Shown here: piece by piece, positions 33,901 to 46,100 of the stretch
How the letters are laid out: each line of letters opens with the position of its first letter
How positions within the stretch are numbered: the first letter of the stretch is position 1
Assembly: GCA_036852015.1 (NCBI GenBank)
Contig: JAANDG010000033.1
Span: 1 to 64,000 of the forward strand
Direction: 5' to 3'
Source of the DNA: Pelodera strongyloides
Lineage: Eukaryota; Nematoda; Chromadorea; Rhabditida; Rhabditidae
DNA length: 64,000 bases
Translations under genes and position numbers: made by a program
The notes under the pieces: model-generated
The model's database searches: none
Seen by the model: the letters and a program-made list of their open reading frames with translations, nothing else
What the model was told of the DNA's origin: nothing

Positions 33901-36613
33901 AAGATTGCAAATGTAGAATTTTAAAAGGCTCAGGCTTGATCAACCCGTCCGCCCAACCATATTTAGAGTGACAGTGAACATGGTACGCGGTCCTTCTGCC
34001 TTAGCTTAGGTAACCTTTCCTTTTGAAAGTATGTAAATTGCATATTATTCTCTTCCTCTCCTTCCCCATTGGGACACTGGGAGATGCCATGAATTAGTGA
34101 ATCAAGAAAAACTGATTACTCCACAGCTCCACCAGTCACACACGCTCGTTCACTTAACTGATTCAACAATTAAATAATAATTATTAATATTCAACAACTG
34201 AAATTAAATTAACGATCACCCATCGGCCATCCTAATTCCTGACCCCAGCCAGTCCCAGTTCAAAATTATTCAATCACCAGTCGGCTACCGCCGCCTGAGG
34301 CGTCTTTCCAATATTCGCTGATGGTCGCTATGTTTCACTGGGCTATATCTATAACTCTTTCTCGCAAGAATAGTTTCCTGGGGATAGAACTTAGTTTTGG
34401 TTCGCCCACTTTAGGACGTTGACTATATTCCTCCTAAATTGCCTGTAAATCGTTGGACAAATATAACGTCCAAAAATTTCCAAAACGTAAAAGCAGCGGA
34501 ATAAGCGCGTGGCTGATACGCCGCAATTTTTCGCTGGGCTATATAAGTTAGAAGCAAACGTTTTCACAAAGGAAATGGTTTCAGTTTTGTTATTTTCTTT
34601 TTGAAACCTACACCTATATCAAACACGGGGATAGAAATTAGTTTATGTTGACTATATTTCTCCTAAATTTGTCTGCAACTTGCTCTACTCTAGGTCATCG
34701 AAAAAATTGCCAAAGCCAAAAAGCAGCTTAATATCGCGTGGCTGATACGCCGCAATGTTTCGCTGGGCTATATAAGTTAGGAAGAAACATTTGAATGCAA
34801 AGAGTCTCCAGTCTCTCATTTTTCCTTTTGAAACCCATTCCAATATTAAACTCGGGTTAGAACTTAGTTTCTGTTGACTATATTACTCCTAAATTGTCTG
34901 CAACTTGCTGGACTCTATAATATCGAAAAAAATTCCAAATCCTAAAAGCTGCTTAATATCGCGTGGCTGATACGCCGCAATGTTCCGCTGAGCTATATAA
35001 GTAGAAAGAAACATGTTTATGCAAAGAGTCTCCAGTCTCTCATTTTTCCTTTTGAACCCATACCAATATTGAACACGGGTTAGAACTTAGTTTCTGTTGA
35101 CTATATTCCTCCTAAATTGTCTGCAACTTGCTGGACTCTATAAGTCTATAAACTAAAAAAAAATAGTCAAAGCCTAAAAGCAGCGGAATGTAAGTGACCG
35201 CTATTTTACTTTTTGAAACCTATACGAATGTTAAACATGGGATCGAACATAATTTTAGTGTGCCTGTGAACGTATTCCTCCTAAACTGTCTGCAGATCGT
35301 TAGACTCTATAAAGCAGAAAAAATCCAAAATTGTCACAGATCTTTTCCTTAACTGTATTAAACTAAAGAATGTCGTAGAACGTTACAGGTCAAGATTGGA
35401 CGCTCGTTTCATGGGAAATAATGGAAATGTGCAGAGAATTACTCAATGCTTTGTTGCAAAATATGTCGACTAAATCTTTGCAAAAGAGTAAATGAAAAAT
35501 TAGACTACGAAGTGATTACAAAAAAGTATTTCATAAAAAGTTGTCAATGATTGTGATTTGGTAGTTCTTTGAGTTGTGAGTGTTCGTTGTTTCCTAAAAT
35601 GAGCTGCGCGCCACCGCGCCCGAACGATACACCACACACATTCCGTATATGCAGCCTTTTTTGGACTATTGTGAGAGGGGCACTCGGGATGTGAGATGGC
35701 TCAGTGCATGGGAACATGAACTACTGAACCAATCCTACTTCCTGAGCGTAACGCACATCATCCAAACACACAATCAATCAATCAAACAAACAAACAAACA
35801 AAGCTCCCAACTTTATATAATAAGATAGTCGGTTTCGCGGTTCTTGTTTCTTTGATTCGCTGATAACACCCGGTTGAAAACAGAAAACACCGTTATCAAA
35901 ATTGAGCAACTCCAACTGGTCAGTTTTCCACTTTACGAGGTTACATAAAAGCTTCCGAAGGCACCGTACGTCGCCGTACTACGATCAGACTGCGGTCTGC
36001 CGTCTAGGTCAAAAAGGAAACCACATTGCATTGCAATGATCCGATTTTGAATAATAACTTATTAATAAGAATACTTACGCTCTTGAACTCCACTTGGGGA
36101 CACAAAAATTCCCGAGCCGATGATACAACCAACGATAATGTTCACTCCTTTGAACAAAGTCAGACTTCTCTCAAGTCCCTGGAAAATTCAACACTAATTC
36201 ATTTGGAAAAATAATTCATTTGAAAAAATTTACTATCCTAATCGGTTGAGATTGCGATCTTTTGACTAACGAGCAAGGAGCAAGTGGAGGAAACTGCACC
36301 AAAAAAGACAGTATTTTGCAGACATGAACTGTCGCATTACTCAACCAAAAATTACTAAATTAGGCATTTGGAGCTTGCACGTAACAGTCTAAAGTCTACC
36401 GGTAAACTTCACTCATTTTAAATTTTTTTCGTAAATGAAGATAAAATAATTCAACAAATCACCCAAGATGAAATAGAAATTCCGTAATAATTTTTAGATT
36501 TTAACTTTTAAACTCACTCCTTTCTCCGTCGGTTCAACTCCATCATCTTCCACACTAGTGCCGGGCTGTGACTTCTTAAGGGGTTGGAGCTCGCGCTCCT
36601 GTTTCTTTGGCAT
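27939..36613 (-). CDS. SLC7/LAT-type amino-acid transporter light chain, 499 aa
   Basis: Sixteen exons: 36613-36518, 36178-36079, 33895-33795, 33412-33324, 32950-32835, 32371-32298, 31955-31904, 31668-31616, 31468-31368, 31028-30905, 30363-30260, 29816-29720, 29432-29280, 28764-28680, 28405-28313 and 28000-27939; total 1500 nt, all phases fit. The protein is the L-type/system-y+L light chain family: GSGIF in TM1 (residues 53-57), [20 protein letters not shown] and a cytosolic C-terminus [13 protein letters not shown]. Length and about 12 hydrophobic segments fit the family. Cys152 in FYPHCDPPE sits where vertebrate LATs form the disulfide with the 4F2hc-type heavy chain, so the product probably pairs with a glycoprotein at the plasma membrane. 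Nematode relatives are named aat, but orthology is not resolved. TTTTCTTCAG ends 3 nt before the ATG. Introns hold several mobile elements. Confidence 0.95.
29092..29226. mobile_element. Small TIR element, CGTATYCACCAACACA family, copy 1
   Basis: Ends CGTATCCACCAACACAC and GTGTTGATGAATACG with a 100-bp interior (GGGCTCCCT, TCTCTTCTGCT, CAGGGAGGGCTCC). It matches 53800-53932 in a different gene's intron. Confidence 0.7.
30698..30885. mobile_element. Family D palindromic element in SLC7 intron
   Basis: GAAGCGAAACCCCGGCCGG at the left and CCGGCCGGTATTTCGCTTTAA-type right end, with the internal ATGCAAATGAGCAT block. Confidence 0.7.
33467..33637. mobile_element. Near-perfect palindromic element, family C, copy 2
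   Basis: Same ends and centre as 4137-4307 (loop region GATCGTCCACGGC). It lies in the SLC7 intron between exons 3 and 4, so the primary transcript would contain a roughly 80-bp stem. Confidence 0.85.
34277..35602 (-). mobile_element. Helitron-like element, copy 2, in SLC7 intron 2
   Basis: Reverse complement of 1-1146. The 3' end, read on the minus strand, is the GCCTCAGGC hairpin, then CTGG at 34280-34277, then T. The internal units are more numerous than in copy 1. The last shared bases at the other end are TCATTTTAGG; the base before TC on this strand is C, not the A expected for a Helitron, so the true 5' end may lie further out. Confidence 0.55.
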
Positions 36614-36751
36614 TACCTGAAGAAAACACAACACGTTAATTCTTTGATTACTTCTGATTTATTATAAATAATCATAAAAATGCATAAGCTCTGTCAAAAC
36701 GGAAACTGTCAATTGTCACTGGATCATCGCAATCGCAGACAATTCATATGC

Positions 36752-37148
36752 TTAAAGGGACAGGCCCATCAAAGTAAACCTATATTTACGATGCGTCCAT
36801 AGTGACTATCAAGCATTTTTATTACAATATATGCAAACTAAATTTCACATTTGTTTGCCATGGGAAACTTTTTTCCGATGCGCTCAGATCAAATGTATAC
36901 CGTAAAGCCGCAAATATCCTTGTCGTCAATGCAAATTTATCGTGAAATTATAATGCGATTAAAATTTGCATATATAGCTTTGAAATCTGCAGTTTTATGG
37001 TATACATATGCGTGGAGCGCATTGGAAAAAAGTTGTCTAGGGCGAATAATGGTGAAATTTAGTTTGTATATATTGTAATAAAAATGCTTGATAGTCATTA
37101 TAAACGTATCGTAAATATAGGTTTATTTTGATGGGCCTGTCCCTTTAA
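36752..37148. mobile_element. Palindromic TTAA-flanked element, family A, copy 2
   Basis: TTAAAGGGACAGGCCCATCA at the left and the mirror at the right. It lies just upstream of the SLC7 start codon (36613), in its likely promoter. Confidence 0.75.
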
Positions 37149-38313
37149 AAGAGCAGAGCTCAAGCGAGAATAGCACCCAACAAAAGACCTATAGTAGGGT
37201 GAGAAATTGAGAAACGGGAGAAAAATACAAAAGAGTAGTAGTCCGATCGGACGTCGGACAGAGGCAACAAGCAATCTTTGGTACAATGATAAGTTTGACT
37301 GATTAGGTGAATTTCCCGCCTAAGCTACCGCGCCGGCGCACCTTAACGCCTTAACCTACTATAAAGAACAAAATTCACGTGCACAAAATGAATCTACGAC
37401 ACGCAGTTCATAAATACGGAAGCAATTGTGCGTATAATTATGTGCACAAATGGAGATCATATAGACTGACTGACGGGCATAATCCAGTGTTAAAATAACC
37501 CGATATAGCATCGAAGTACATTGCATATGAGCACAAAACAAGAAGCAAAAATGTTCAAAGCCACGGATAACTGATCGATAGCGGGTCAGTACTATTGACA
37601 TATGGGGCGCACAAGCAGAGAGTACGGAACGTTTATATACTGCATAAACGTATTTCGGAGTGTTCGGTCAAAGCGCGGAGGGGCCAGAGGAAAAGAGGTA
37701 GAGCCAGCTAGCGCGCACAAGCAAACACCGCCAACGTAGCAACAAACAAAAAGCAGAGCATACAAAGCGCGTGAGAAACGGTGGATTAATCATTTTCCGC
37801 TCTCCATCCATAGTTGCAAGTTGCTCGGATACAGTGATTTATGTTCGTTTACTTGTGCGAGATAATATCTCCGAATCGATAGACCAATAAAGTGCAAACC
37901 AATAAAGTGCAAGGCTGACGGTAGCGTGTCACACGCTCATTATATAATGTGACAATCGACAAAGCAATACTAAAGCAATAACGTCACGAAATGAATACGG
38001 AGGTGCTGATGAAGTAAGAAAACAAACAATAAATAAAGAAAAGTTCTCAAACAATCAAATAAAAAAAAACAATTATGCAAACATGCATTTACCATGCATA
38101 AATTATGCAAAAATGCATTTACCATGCTTTTTCGTTTACTGTAACCAACATGCACATCATTTGGAGAGTTTATTGATTTTCCTCAGTTGGTGATGTGTTC
38201 GAGAGCTGAACGGTTGTTTTTTTAAGTTGTGGATGTTTTTGGACGAGCGAGACGCTGGAATACATACAATACCTTCCTACTTACCTTCTTATTTTATTGT
38301 ATTTAGGTGCCAA
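37149..38313. other. Divergent intergenic region
   Basis: Between the SLC7 gene (-) and the 113-aa gene (+). No gene seen. A 21-nt-spaced repeat of AATTATGCAAANATGCATTT occurs near 38070-38125. Confidence 0.45.
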
Positions 38314-39028
38314 ATGAGCTTCTTCTGTGTGCCGTATGATGTTGCCGCCGCGATTGAACAGGGGTTAGTTTTTCCCCCTTTCAATTCTGAATATTACGAT
38401 TTGTACAGCCTTACATTGTTGTATATTGTTTAATATTTCATACTTGCAGTACCCTGCCACGCTTTCGAATCGATCATTTCTCCTTTCCTGATGAGTGGGC
38501 TAAGGAACGTGTCAAGGATCGTGTCTGCTTCATGAAGACTCTTCCGGGGGTTCGTTTTAAGTCACTAATATATGTGATGAGATGAGAACTGTCTTTGGTT
38601 ATAACTGAAGTTGCAATATGCTTTTTATCGTTGTGGAAAGCTTAATCTTTCATTTTAGGGTGACTTTTCGCTGAAGCTGCATAAAATTCGTTCTACTGAA
38701 GAACTGTGGGATAAAATCGACCGTGAAAGGAAATCCTGCAAGCATCAAAGACAGGAAGGTACTGTAGTTTGTACGGCAGTACACTTATTGGTTTTTGAAC
38801 CACGGCACGGCATCTCAGACCGGCAAATTATCATCATCAAATTATTATAAATAAAAGCTATTGCAGACCCTCACCCAATCGTCGAGAGCTTGATTGACAC
38901 GAAGCGGGTGGAAATTCAATGGTAAGACATTTCTTGCGTCCTTTTCTTATTGTTAGGCCAATTTAAGATTCACTACAACCTTTCTATGAAGGAACTTGTA
39001 TGGTTTTGGTTGGCAACTGACAAGGTGA
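38314..39028 (+). CDS. Small protein of unknown function, 113 aa
   Basis: Five exons: 38314-38363, 38450-38549, 38659-38758, 38867-38921 and 38992-39028, all joining in phase and ending at TGA 39026-39028. AATAAA follows at 39071. It has no signal peptide or membrane segment, so is probably cytosolic or nuclear. It begins MSFFCVPYDVAAAIEQG and is rich in charged residues (FPDEWAKERVKDRVCF, STEELWDKIDRERKSC). It ends VEIQWNLYGFGWQLTR. I do not recognise it. A TTGTATTTAG acceptor ends 7 nt before the ATG. The last acceptor (TTTCTATGAAG) is weak. Confidence 0.65.
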
Positions 39029-40104
39029 AAAATGAATCCGGATGGCATAGTATTTCAGTGCCTTATCGAAAATAAAACGCAATTCTGCTGGCTGCGACTT
39101 CGATCTTACAATGCACGATATTCCAATGGCTGACGACGAACATCTTATGAAGTAATGGCATCCACGCGAGTAATGGCATCTTATGAAGTAATGGCATCCA
39201 CGGGAGAAAGTATTTTTGTTTAATCCGGTATAATTTTTCGTTTTAATAACCTGCTTTTTATGTTTCGGGGCTGGTCCTCGGAGTCTTTCTTTTTTTCCAT
39301 TGTCCTAATAAGGTTTACCTATCTTTTAAGCTTCATCATTGGTGTTTTAACATTTAACACGATAGTTTAACCTTTTATTTAAGATTACGCCTTAGGATTT
39401 GATAGTCTAATATAACATCCTAACATACTTGATAAGATCATATGTGCAAAAATAAAGTTTTATCTGTTCTTTATGAAGTAAACTGGTCGCGAAAGACATT
39501 TAGACAATGCAAAAATCTGTACGTCTGAATATGGAAGGCTTTCTGTTTTATTATTATTATTATTGACATTTATGACAAATTAAACTAAATTGGAAGTGAG
39601 ATCTAGTATATTATGCGTGACGATGTAGGGGTTGTTGCTCAACGGTTTGCTTTCTCTGTGGTCCGATGAAGACGTCAGTTCGAATAAATCTGAAAATTTA
39701 CACCGTTAGATAGTTCAAAACCGAAGTCAACTGAAGTCTTGCAAAGGGCGGCGGTGCCAGATGTGTGCACAATTCCTCTTGGCGCACCACAGGCGCGCAC
39801 TTGTCGGACCCTATTGTGTAGCGCGGCGACTACGCGCGTTTTAGCTGTCTGTTGACAGTCTTAGGTTCTATAGACGTCGATCGTCGCAGTGTGTGGCTTG
39901 TTGAGTGCTACCAGCCCGTGGAATTTTGTTATTAACTAACAGTTCATTTTATCTACCTACGTGACAGTACGAAGTTCCTGAGAACATAAATGTTCACCCT
40001 GCAAGTGCTACAGGCAACGATATTAATGGACTGCTCGAAATAAATTGCTAAAGCAGCTCATGGACTCATGGAAAATCATAGTTCCGGTTAATCTATTAGA
40101 ATAC
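39029..40104. other. Intergenic, no gene and no TIR-domain exon
   Basis: Convergent spacer between the 113-aa gene (+) and the receptor gene (-). I searched the minus strand for a TIR-coding exon of the receptor and saw none. GC-rich phrases (GGCGCACCA, GGCGCGC) near 39750-39830 recur near 40410-40500. Confidence 0.5.
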
Positions 40105-43100
40105 TTATGTTAGCTCACATACATTACACCTACCAGTGGATTTGGAACTGAGGAAACCCAGAAATCGGTACCTGAAGTACAGAGTAAATGCTATAGCGAC
40201 GATAAGTACGATGACGCAAACAAATAGAATGAAGATCAGTGCGTTGAGGAATTTGTGTGCCGGCGGCTCTTCCCTGAAATGGTAGTTTACTAGTCCAAGG
40301 AAAATTGTTTCCCTTATTAGTATTTTATTCAATGCCAAACTTAGACAGTGTCACGCAGGATTGGTCATAGCTAAGCCATGAGAGTAAACATGGATAAAAT
40401 ATGGATTTTTCGTTCGCGCATCTCTGGCGCGCCATCGGCGCACCAATTTTTTATGGGTTTGTGCATTTTACAGAGTAAGAAGTGCGCGGCACCCGCGAAG
40501 CTCCCTCAGCATTCGGCTGTTAGCAAATCAGCAAATGGCCCCACCTTCCTCGTCTCCTTACTACTGGTGCTCGTGTGGTAATTTTTGATGTTCGGCGATA
40601 GACGTTTGTTTCCAGCTCAAGCGTTCTAAAATATAATTTTGCAGCCCCATAGACGTTGGTCCAACCAAAAGCATGCACGAAAGTCTCCAACCATTTTTAA
40701 ACCCGGGAAGTGATTCAGTCATCCAGGACAAGCAAAACTTACAAAAGAATTTCTCTCCGTCTTACCTTTCTGATGAGAAGTCTGTGGGCAGCACGATCTT
40801 GTAGTTAACCGTCCACTTTGTTGATTTTCTGCTTGTCACAGGAAGTGTAAGTGTGGAAGTCTGAAAAGACATTGGGCATTGCACCGATTGGAGGTGCATT
40901 TCAATTAAACACTACTCATAACTCGTATCAATGATAAAACTCCGACATCGCTGCATCTAAAAGTGTGCGAGGTGATAGCATTCAACCGGGCACCCCGAAA
41001 TTTCCCCGACGACCTATGCTGGCGGATTGGGGGCTTTTAGAGGTCTATTTGTACGTCCACAAGTTACTAGGTGAATCATACAAACCTCTGATACCTCTGC
41101 TACAAGATTTGTCGTGGTTTTCCTGTCAAAGTTGTCCACCATTGTGATCCACTTAGATGTTTCCTAAAAATACGTTTGTTGAATGTGTACGCATAACTCA
41201 TGTACCTTTTTTCAGCAATTACCCCACTGTGCATTTTGAGGTTGACACTTAGATGTAGTAATTCAAGCGTAACGTGAATTCTCACAGACAAACATACAAA
41301 CTTGTTGTTTTATACAAGGAGGAGGGAACGCCTACATATGTCTCCGCATTGCATATACTATCATTTCCGGGGAGTGTGTCCATAATACGAACTGTTCCGT
41401 GTAGAGGAAGATAGCAAAAGACATCGTCTACGTCTTTGACCTAAAATAAGAAATAAAAATACTATTTCGGATGATTATATATATTATATCATTACTTTCT
41501 GATAAGTAATCCAATTTAAATGGCTACAACAAAGAAAAGAGAATATTAAATATGGCGATGGTTAATCATCTTCCTTTATTTAGAAAATTTATTTAGACGC
41601 AGATTTAGATTTAGATTTCATTTAGACTGTATTCGTAGTATTTATTTTAATAAGTAAAGACCTGACCTTTTGCATATTCCTCCGCGTCCTCAGCCATCTT
41701 TGTAAAGCAGATGGAGACTCACATGAACATTCGAATTTGGTCAAATTCCCGCCAAATGAAACCTTCACTAACTTGTCCATTGCCAACAGATCCTTTGTTG
41801 TGAATTCCTAAATGAAAATATGGTCATTTACTCGTTCTGCGCGTACGCCACACAACTCTGGCTGGAGATTGGTACACGGCGAACGTATGGCATACTAGAG
41901 GTGCGCAACATGTGCGCAGCAAGTTCGCCGGATGGAATTGCGCACCTTGCATCGTAGTGTAGAGCCTATCGTCGTAAGAAGGAATGCCGGAGACGCAAGT
42001 TGTTCGACAAATAAATATTAAAATATTAAAATAAGCTAAAAACCTTACATTTAGCGGATTATTGCCCGCATGTATTTGGTTTACACCTTGTAAGCTGAGA
42101 GGAAGTTGCGTGAAACCATTGCCGGAGATGTTCAACACAGCGAGCCGAGGGAAGGGAGCGATGTGTTTCTGAATTTAAAAGAAAATTAATTATGGTACTT
42201 TTCACTTTTCACTAAAGAACCTATTTGTTTTGATTATGTTTGGTAGCTGAACCATCTAGGATGGTAAAGATGCTTACCGGTAGATTACCATAATCCCGGG
42301 ATGCTAACTTACCGGTACTTACAGGAATGCTTACCGGTAGTATTTCGTTGAGAGATGCATCAGCTACATGCAAAGTGTGAAGACGCTCCAGACGACCCAA
42401 TTTATCTGGTGTCCAAGCTTTCATTTCAGCTCCAGAGAGTCGGAGCTCCGTAACCTCTTTTGGTATCTTGAATTGATGAATTTTATTTTTTTTCTATTGT
42501 TTATTATGGGTCGTGATCCCGAAAAGCAATTTACTGGGAAGTTCTGGAGTGCATTCTAGCTCTCCAAATATTCTGCATAATTAATTTGATACATCTCACA
42601 TACCTCTCCAAGTTTGTCTATTCGTATATTTTCGCACATGACGACATTCTGAGCAGTCTGGAATACAATGATTTACCTTGCGCATTCATTTTTATATAAC
42701 TAACTTATCACCATGCTCAATAACTTCATAACATATGATTACTTAACTTTCTTACTATCATAACCGGCTGACTTTCTTTACTAACTATGCAAAGACGGAT
42801 CGTAAGCTTAGAATTTCGGGTAAAGGTTGCCTTCCTTCAAACAAGCACACCTTTGCCTGGTCCATTCTCGCACTTTTGTAGCATTGACATCCAACAGGGC
42901 AGTCTGTCCTGCAGGAACATCCCTCGTGTCGACAACAGTGACAGTCATCGGTGCAAAGCTGGAAATAACAAATAACTAATATTAGAAAGGGTGATTTGCC
43001 CACAGTTCAACGTTCTCACACGCGTAGCGCTGTACTGCATAGCCGCGTCCGCGGGCAAGAGATGGCATTTTGACATGGAAAAGGCGAAGACGCAGAAAAG

Positions 43101-46100
43101 AGGGAAGGGGCTTATTTAAATGTATATCGAGATTTTCAATGCAAATTTGCAATCTTTTCCCGCGCACTTTTGGCAGCTGCGTTCCCGTATTTCAGGGTGG
43201 CCTTGAAAACCGGTCCATCACCACAGTTAGCGCACCGAGGCGCATTTATTGCGCAGCCGCCGCACCCTTTCTTCATCGGAGCCACTTTCGACATACATCC
43301 AAAACGTACGCCATTGTTGCGCCATATTTTCGCAGCGCATGTTTGGTGTGCTGCGTTAGAGCGGTTCATCAGAGCAGGGGCAAAAAGTGCAAGCGGTAAA
43401 CTCACATTTTCGTACTTGCACAAAAGCTCGTTCTTCTTCTCGGCTGTACGCAATGACATCGTTACTTCTGGGTTGATGAGATGAGAACACGATATATTAT
43501 CGAGGTCAAGAATGTTGACCGACACCTGAAACGCCGAATCCGAGTTGTTTGCTTTGTTCACTTTCTGTTTATCACATCAGTTACTTGCGTTGGCAGTAAA
43601 CGTTTTGCGATGAGTCTTATGAATGCTATGTCAGCCTTCAGTTCATGGACAATTATTCCAACTGTATATTGATTCTTTTTTTTTTGAGTCCAGAGAGCTC
43701 GCTATGAAACTCAGTGCTTACCTTCTCTGATTTATGTAACATCCATTTCATGGCACAGTTGCATAAAAATGGATTTTCAGAAGCAAACAATCGTAGTAAA
43801 CCATTTGGGCCCTCGATGGCTGTTTCGCGAAGATCAGAGAGCGAATTGTTTCTAAAAAGATGCTTTAGGATGTGTTCCTGTCGAACACGAGCCTATTTCA
43901 TTTACGCTGCCAACCAAATGTTCTGTTACATTGGAGCAAGTATCGTCTTTTGATCTTGGAACTAACAAAGATATATGCATATGGAATTCGAGAAGTAGGA
44001 TAATGAAGGGTGATAATAAAGAAAGCGAGATAGAGAGAGAGCGAGGGCTAGAGAGAGATAGAGCGGGATAGACGGTGATAGACAGAGGCAGACAGAGGGG
44101 AGGGAAAGAGAGAGAGAAATTACTAACTTGATATCCAGCAGTATCAAACTGTATAGTTTCTCAAGTGCTCCGTCCTGCACGAATGCAATTCGGTTGTGAC
44201 TGAGGTCGAGAGTCTTCAGATTTGGTGGAAGGACATTGACGGATCCCGCACCCGAGATGAAGTCGAGACGGTTGTGAGACAGATCCAGACGTCGGAGGTT
44301 TCTGGAAACATGTTCATTAGCTTCTCTCTCTTTTCTCTCTCATCTTCTCGCTACCTTTCTCTCTCACTTCCTTCATCTCTCTCTCACTCTCCTTTCTCTC
44401 CCTCTATCTCTCTCATTTTCTTCTCTCTGTCCCTCTCTCTATCGCCTTATTCTTCTGAGCTACGTCACAAAAATAGTGATACTTACTTAGCACTCGGACT
44501 AAAGTAATGAATTGTGCTGATGTAGTTGTGCCGTAACGAAAGGTCCGTTACTTCTTCAGGAATCCTGAAGTACTACCTATTTAAACAAAACTTTTTGTAT
44601 CTCTGTTTTCTGCATTCCTACCCCGATTTACAGCTTGAAGCAAACGATAGAATGATGTTTTCGGCAGTCGGCGGTCTTTGGAGATAAGCATGTATTAGTC
44701 TAACAGTACGTCTGTGCAGTCTAGCGATTAACAAGAAACAAGAATAAGAACCGAGAATGTGCTCAATTTTGTGATAGATTACAGTATCAACAGGAAGCCT
44801 AGGTCCAGACCCAAGTACATACGAAAATCAATAATGATAAAAAAATAATTACCTTCGAAAATCGATATTAGTTAATTTGTTGTGGTCAATTGTCAACACT
44901 TTCAACTTGGTGAGCGATGCCATTGCATTGGCGACAAACCCAATGGAATTGTTGGAAAGGTCCAAGTGGATCAAATTCCTGAAAAGATCTTTATATTTGT
45001 CGATTACATTTTTATTATTTCTCCGTATTGGAAACCGAATTGCCCAGGCCCTGATCACAGAAAAACTGATTGTTGCCTGTCTAAATTGTCTTGAACGACA
45101 AAAAAACATGGTGACGAGCCCATTTGGTGACCAATGTATATGAATATTTAGAATGATACGTCCAAATACAGTACCCCAGAGCTCTGAGGGAGTACGGCTC
45201 GATCCTGAGCTGATTTCCTGAGAGATCAAGGCTCATCAGATTGGGAATGTGGTCGAACACCTCATTGGGCAGATCGGTTATCTTGGCGTTCTTGACGATC
45301 AGGGAATACAGTTGACTCAGACCCTAAAACATATTTAATTTCTTTGCTACTTGAAAACTAATAAGCAATCGATATCTACGTTGTATGTACAGGTAAAGGA
45401 TTTTTGGGGCTGAAGGGTCTGAAGTTTGGGACTAAGGTTATAATTAAGTGATCCTAACCTACCGTGATGAAGCATAGGTATAAATAAAAAAGCGAAAGCA
45501 AACTTGCATAACATGTGATAAATCTCGTATACCACAATCTGTCAACAATCAATCTCACCGAAAACATGTCAGCAGGAATGTTTTCTAAAAGGCATCGGTC
45601 AATTTCGAGCCGATCCAAGTTACGCAATCCCTGAAAAACGTAGCATACTGTATTATTGAACATTAACTCGTCCTGGTACACTTACGTAGCTCTCCCAAGT
45701 TGATTACGAAAACAGGCACGTGATTAGGCCTTTGAAACCACCCAACTTTGCAAAATGGTATCAATTGTAATCAGAAGATTGTCTACGGCTTGAAACTGAT
45801 TATTGATTTGATTGATTTATTGATTTTTATAAACCGACTCGGAATAAGCCTGGCGACGGTCTGGTGACTTTCTTGTTTCCATGAGGACATCGTATTGTGA
45901 GTGTCCGAACAAAGTCCGGCCGCCTTAGCGTTTGGAGATTGGTGTTGTTGAGCTGGAATTATAGACTTATAGTTAAGCATAGAAAGGACCCAAAGGCAAG
46001 TCCTTGGGTAGATTTCTGAAACACATTGGGGTTTTTATGCTTCCGACACATACTATGTGTAAGTGGACACATCTATACATTCTACGTAAAGTCGTTATTC

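Noticed and set aside
39600..39710. C/D-box snoRNA candidate
   Set aside because: GTGACGATG and CTGA look like loose C and D boxes, but the C box does not match the consensus and no terminal stem is seen.
43070..43561. Overlapping long ORFs on both strands
   Set aside because: They arise from a GC-rich dispersed repeat and overlap exon 8 of the receptor gene in other frames.
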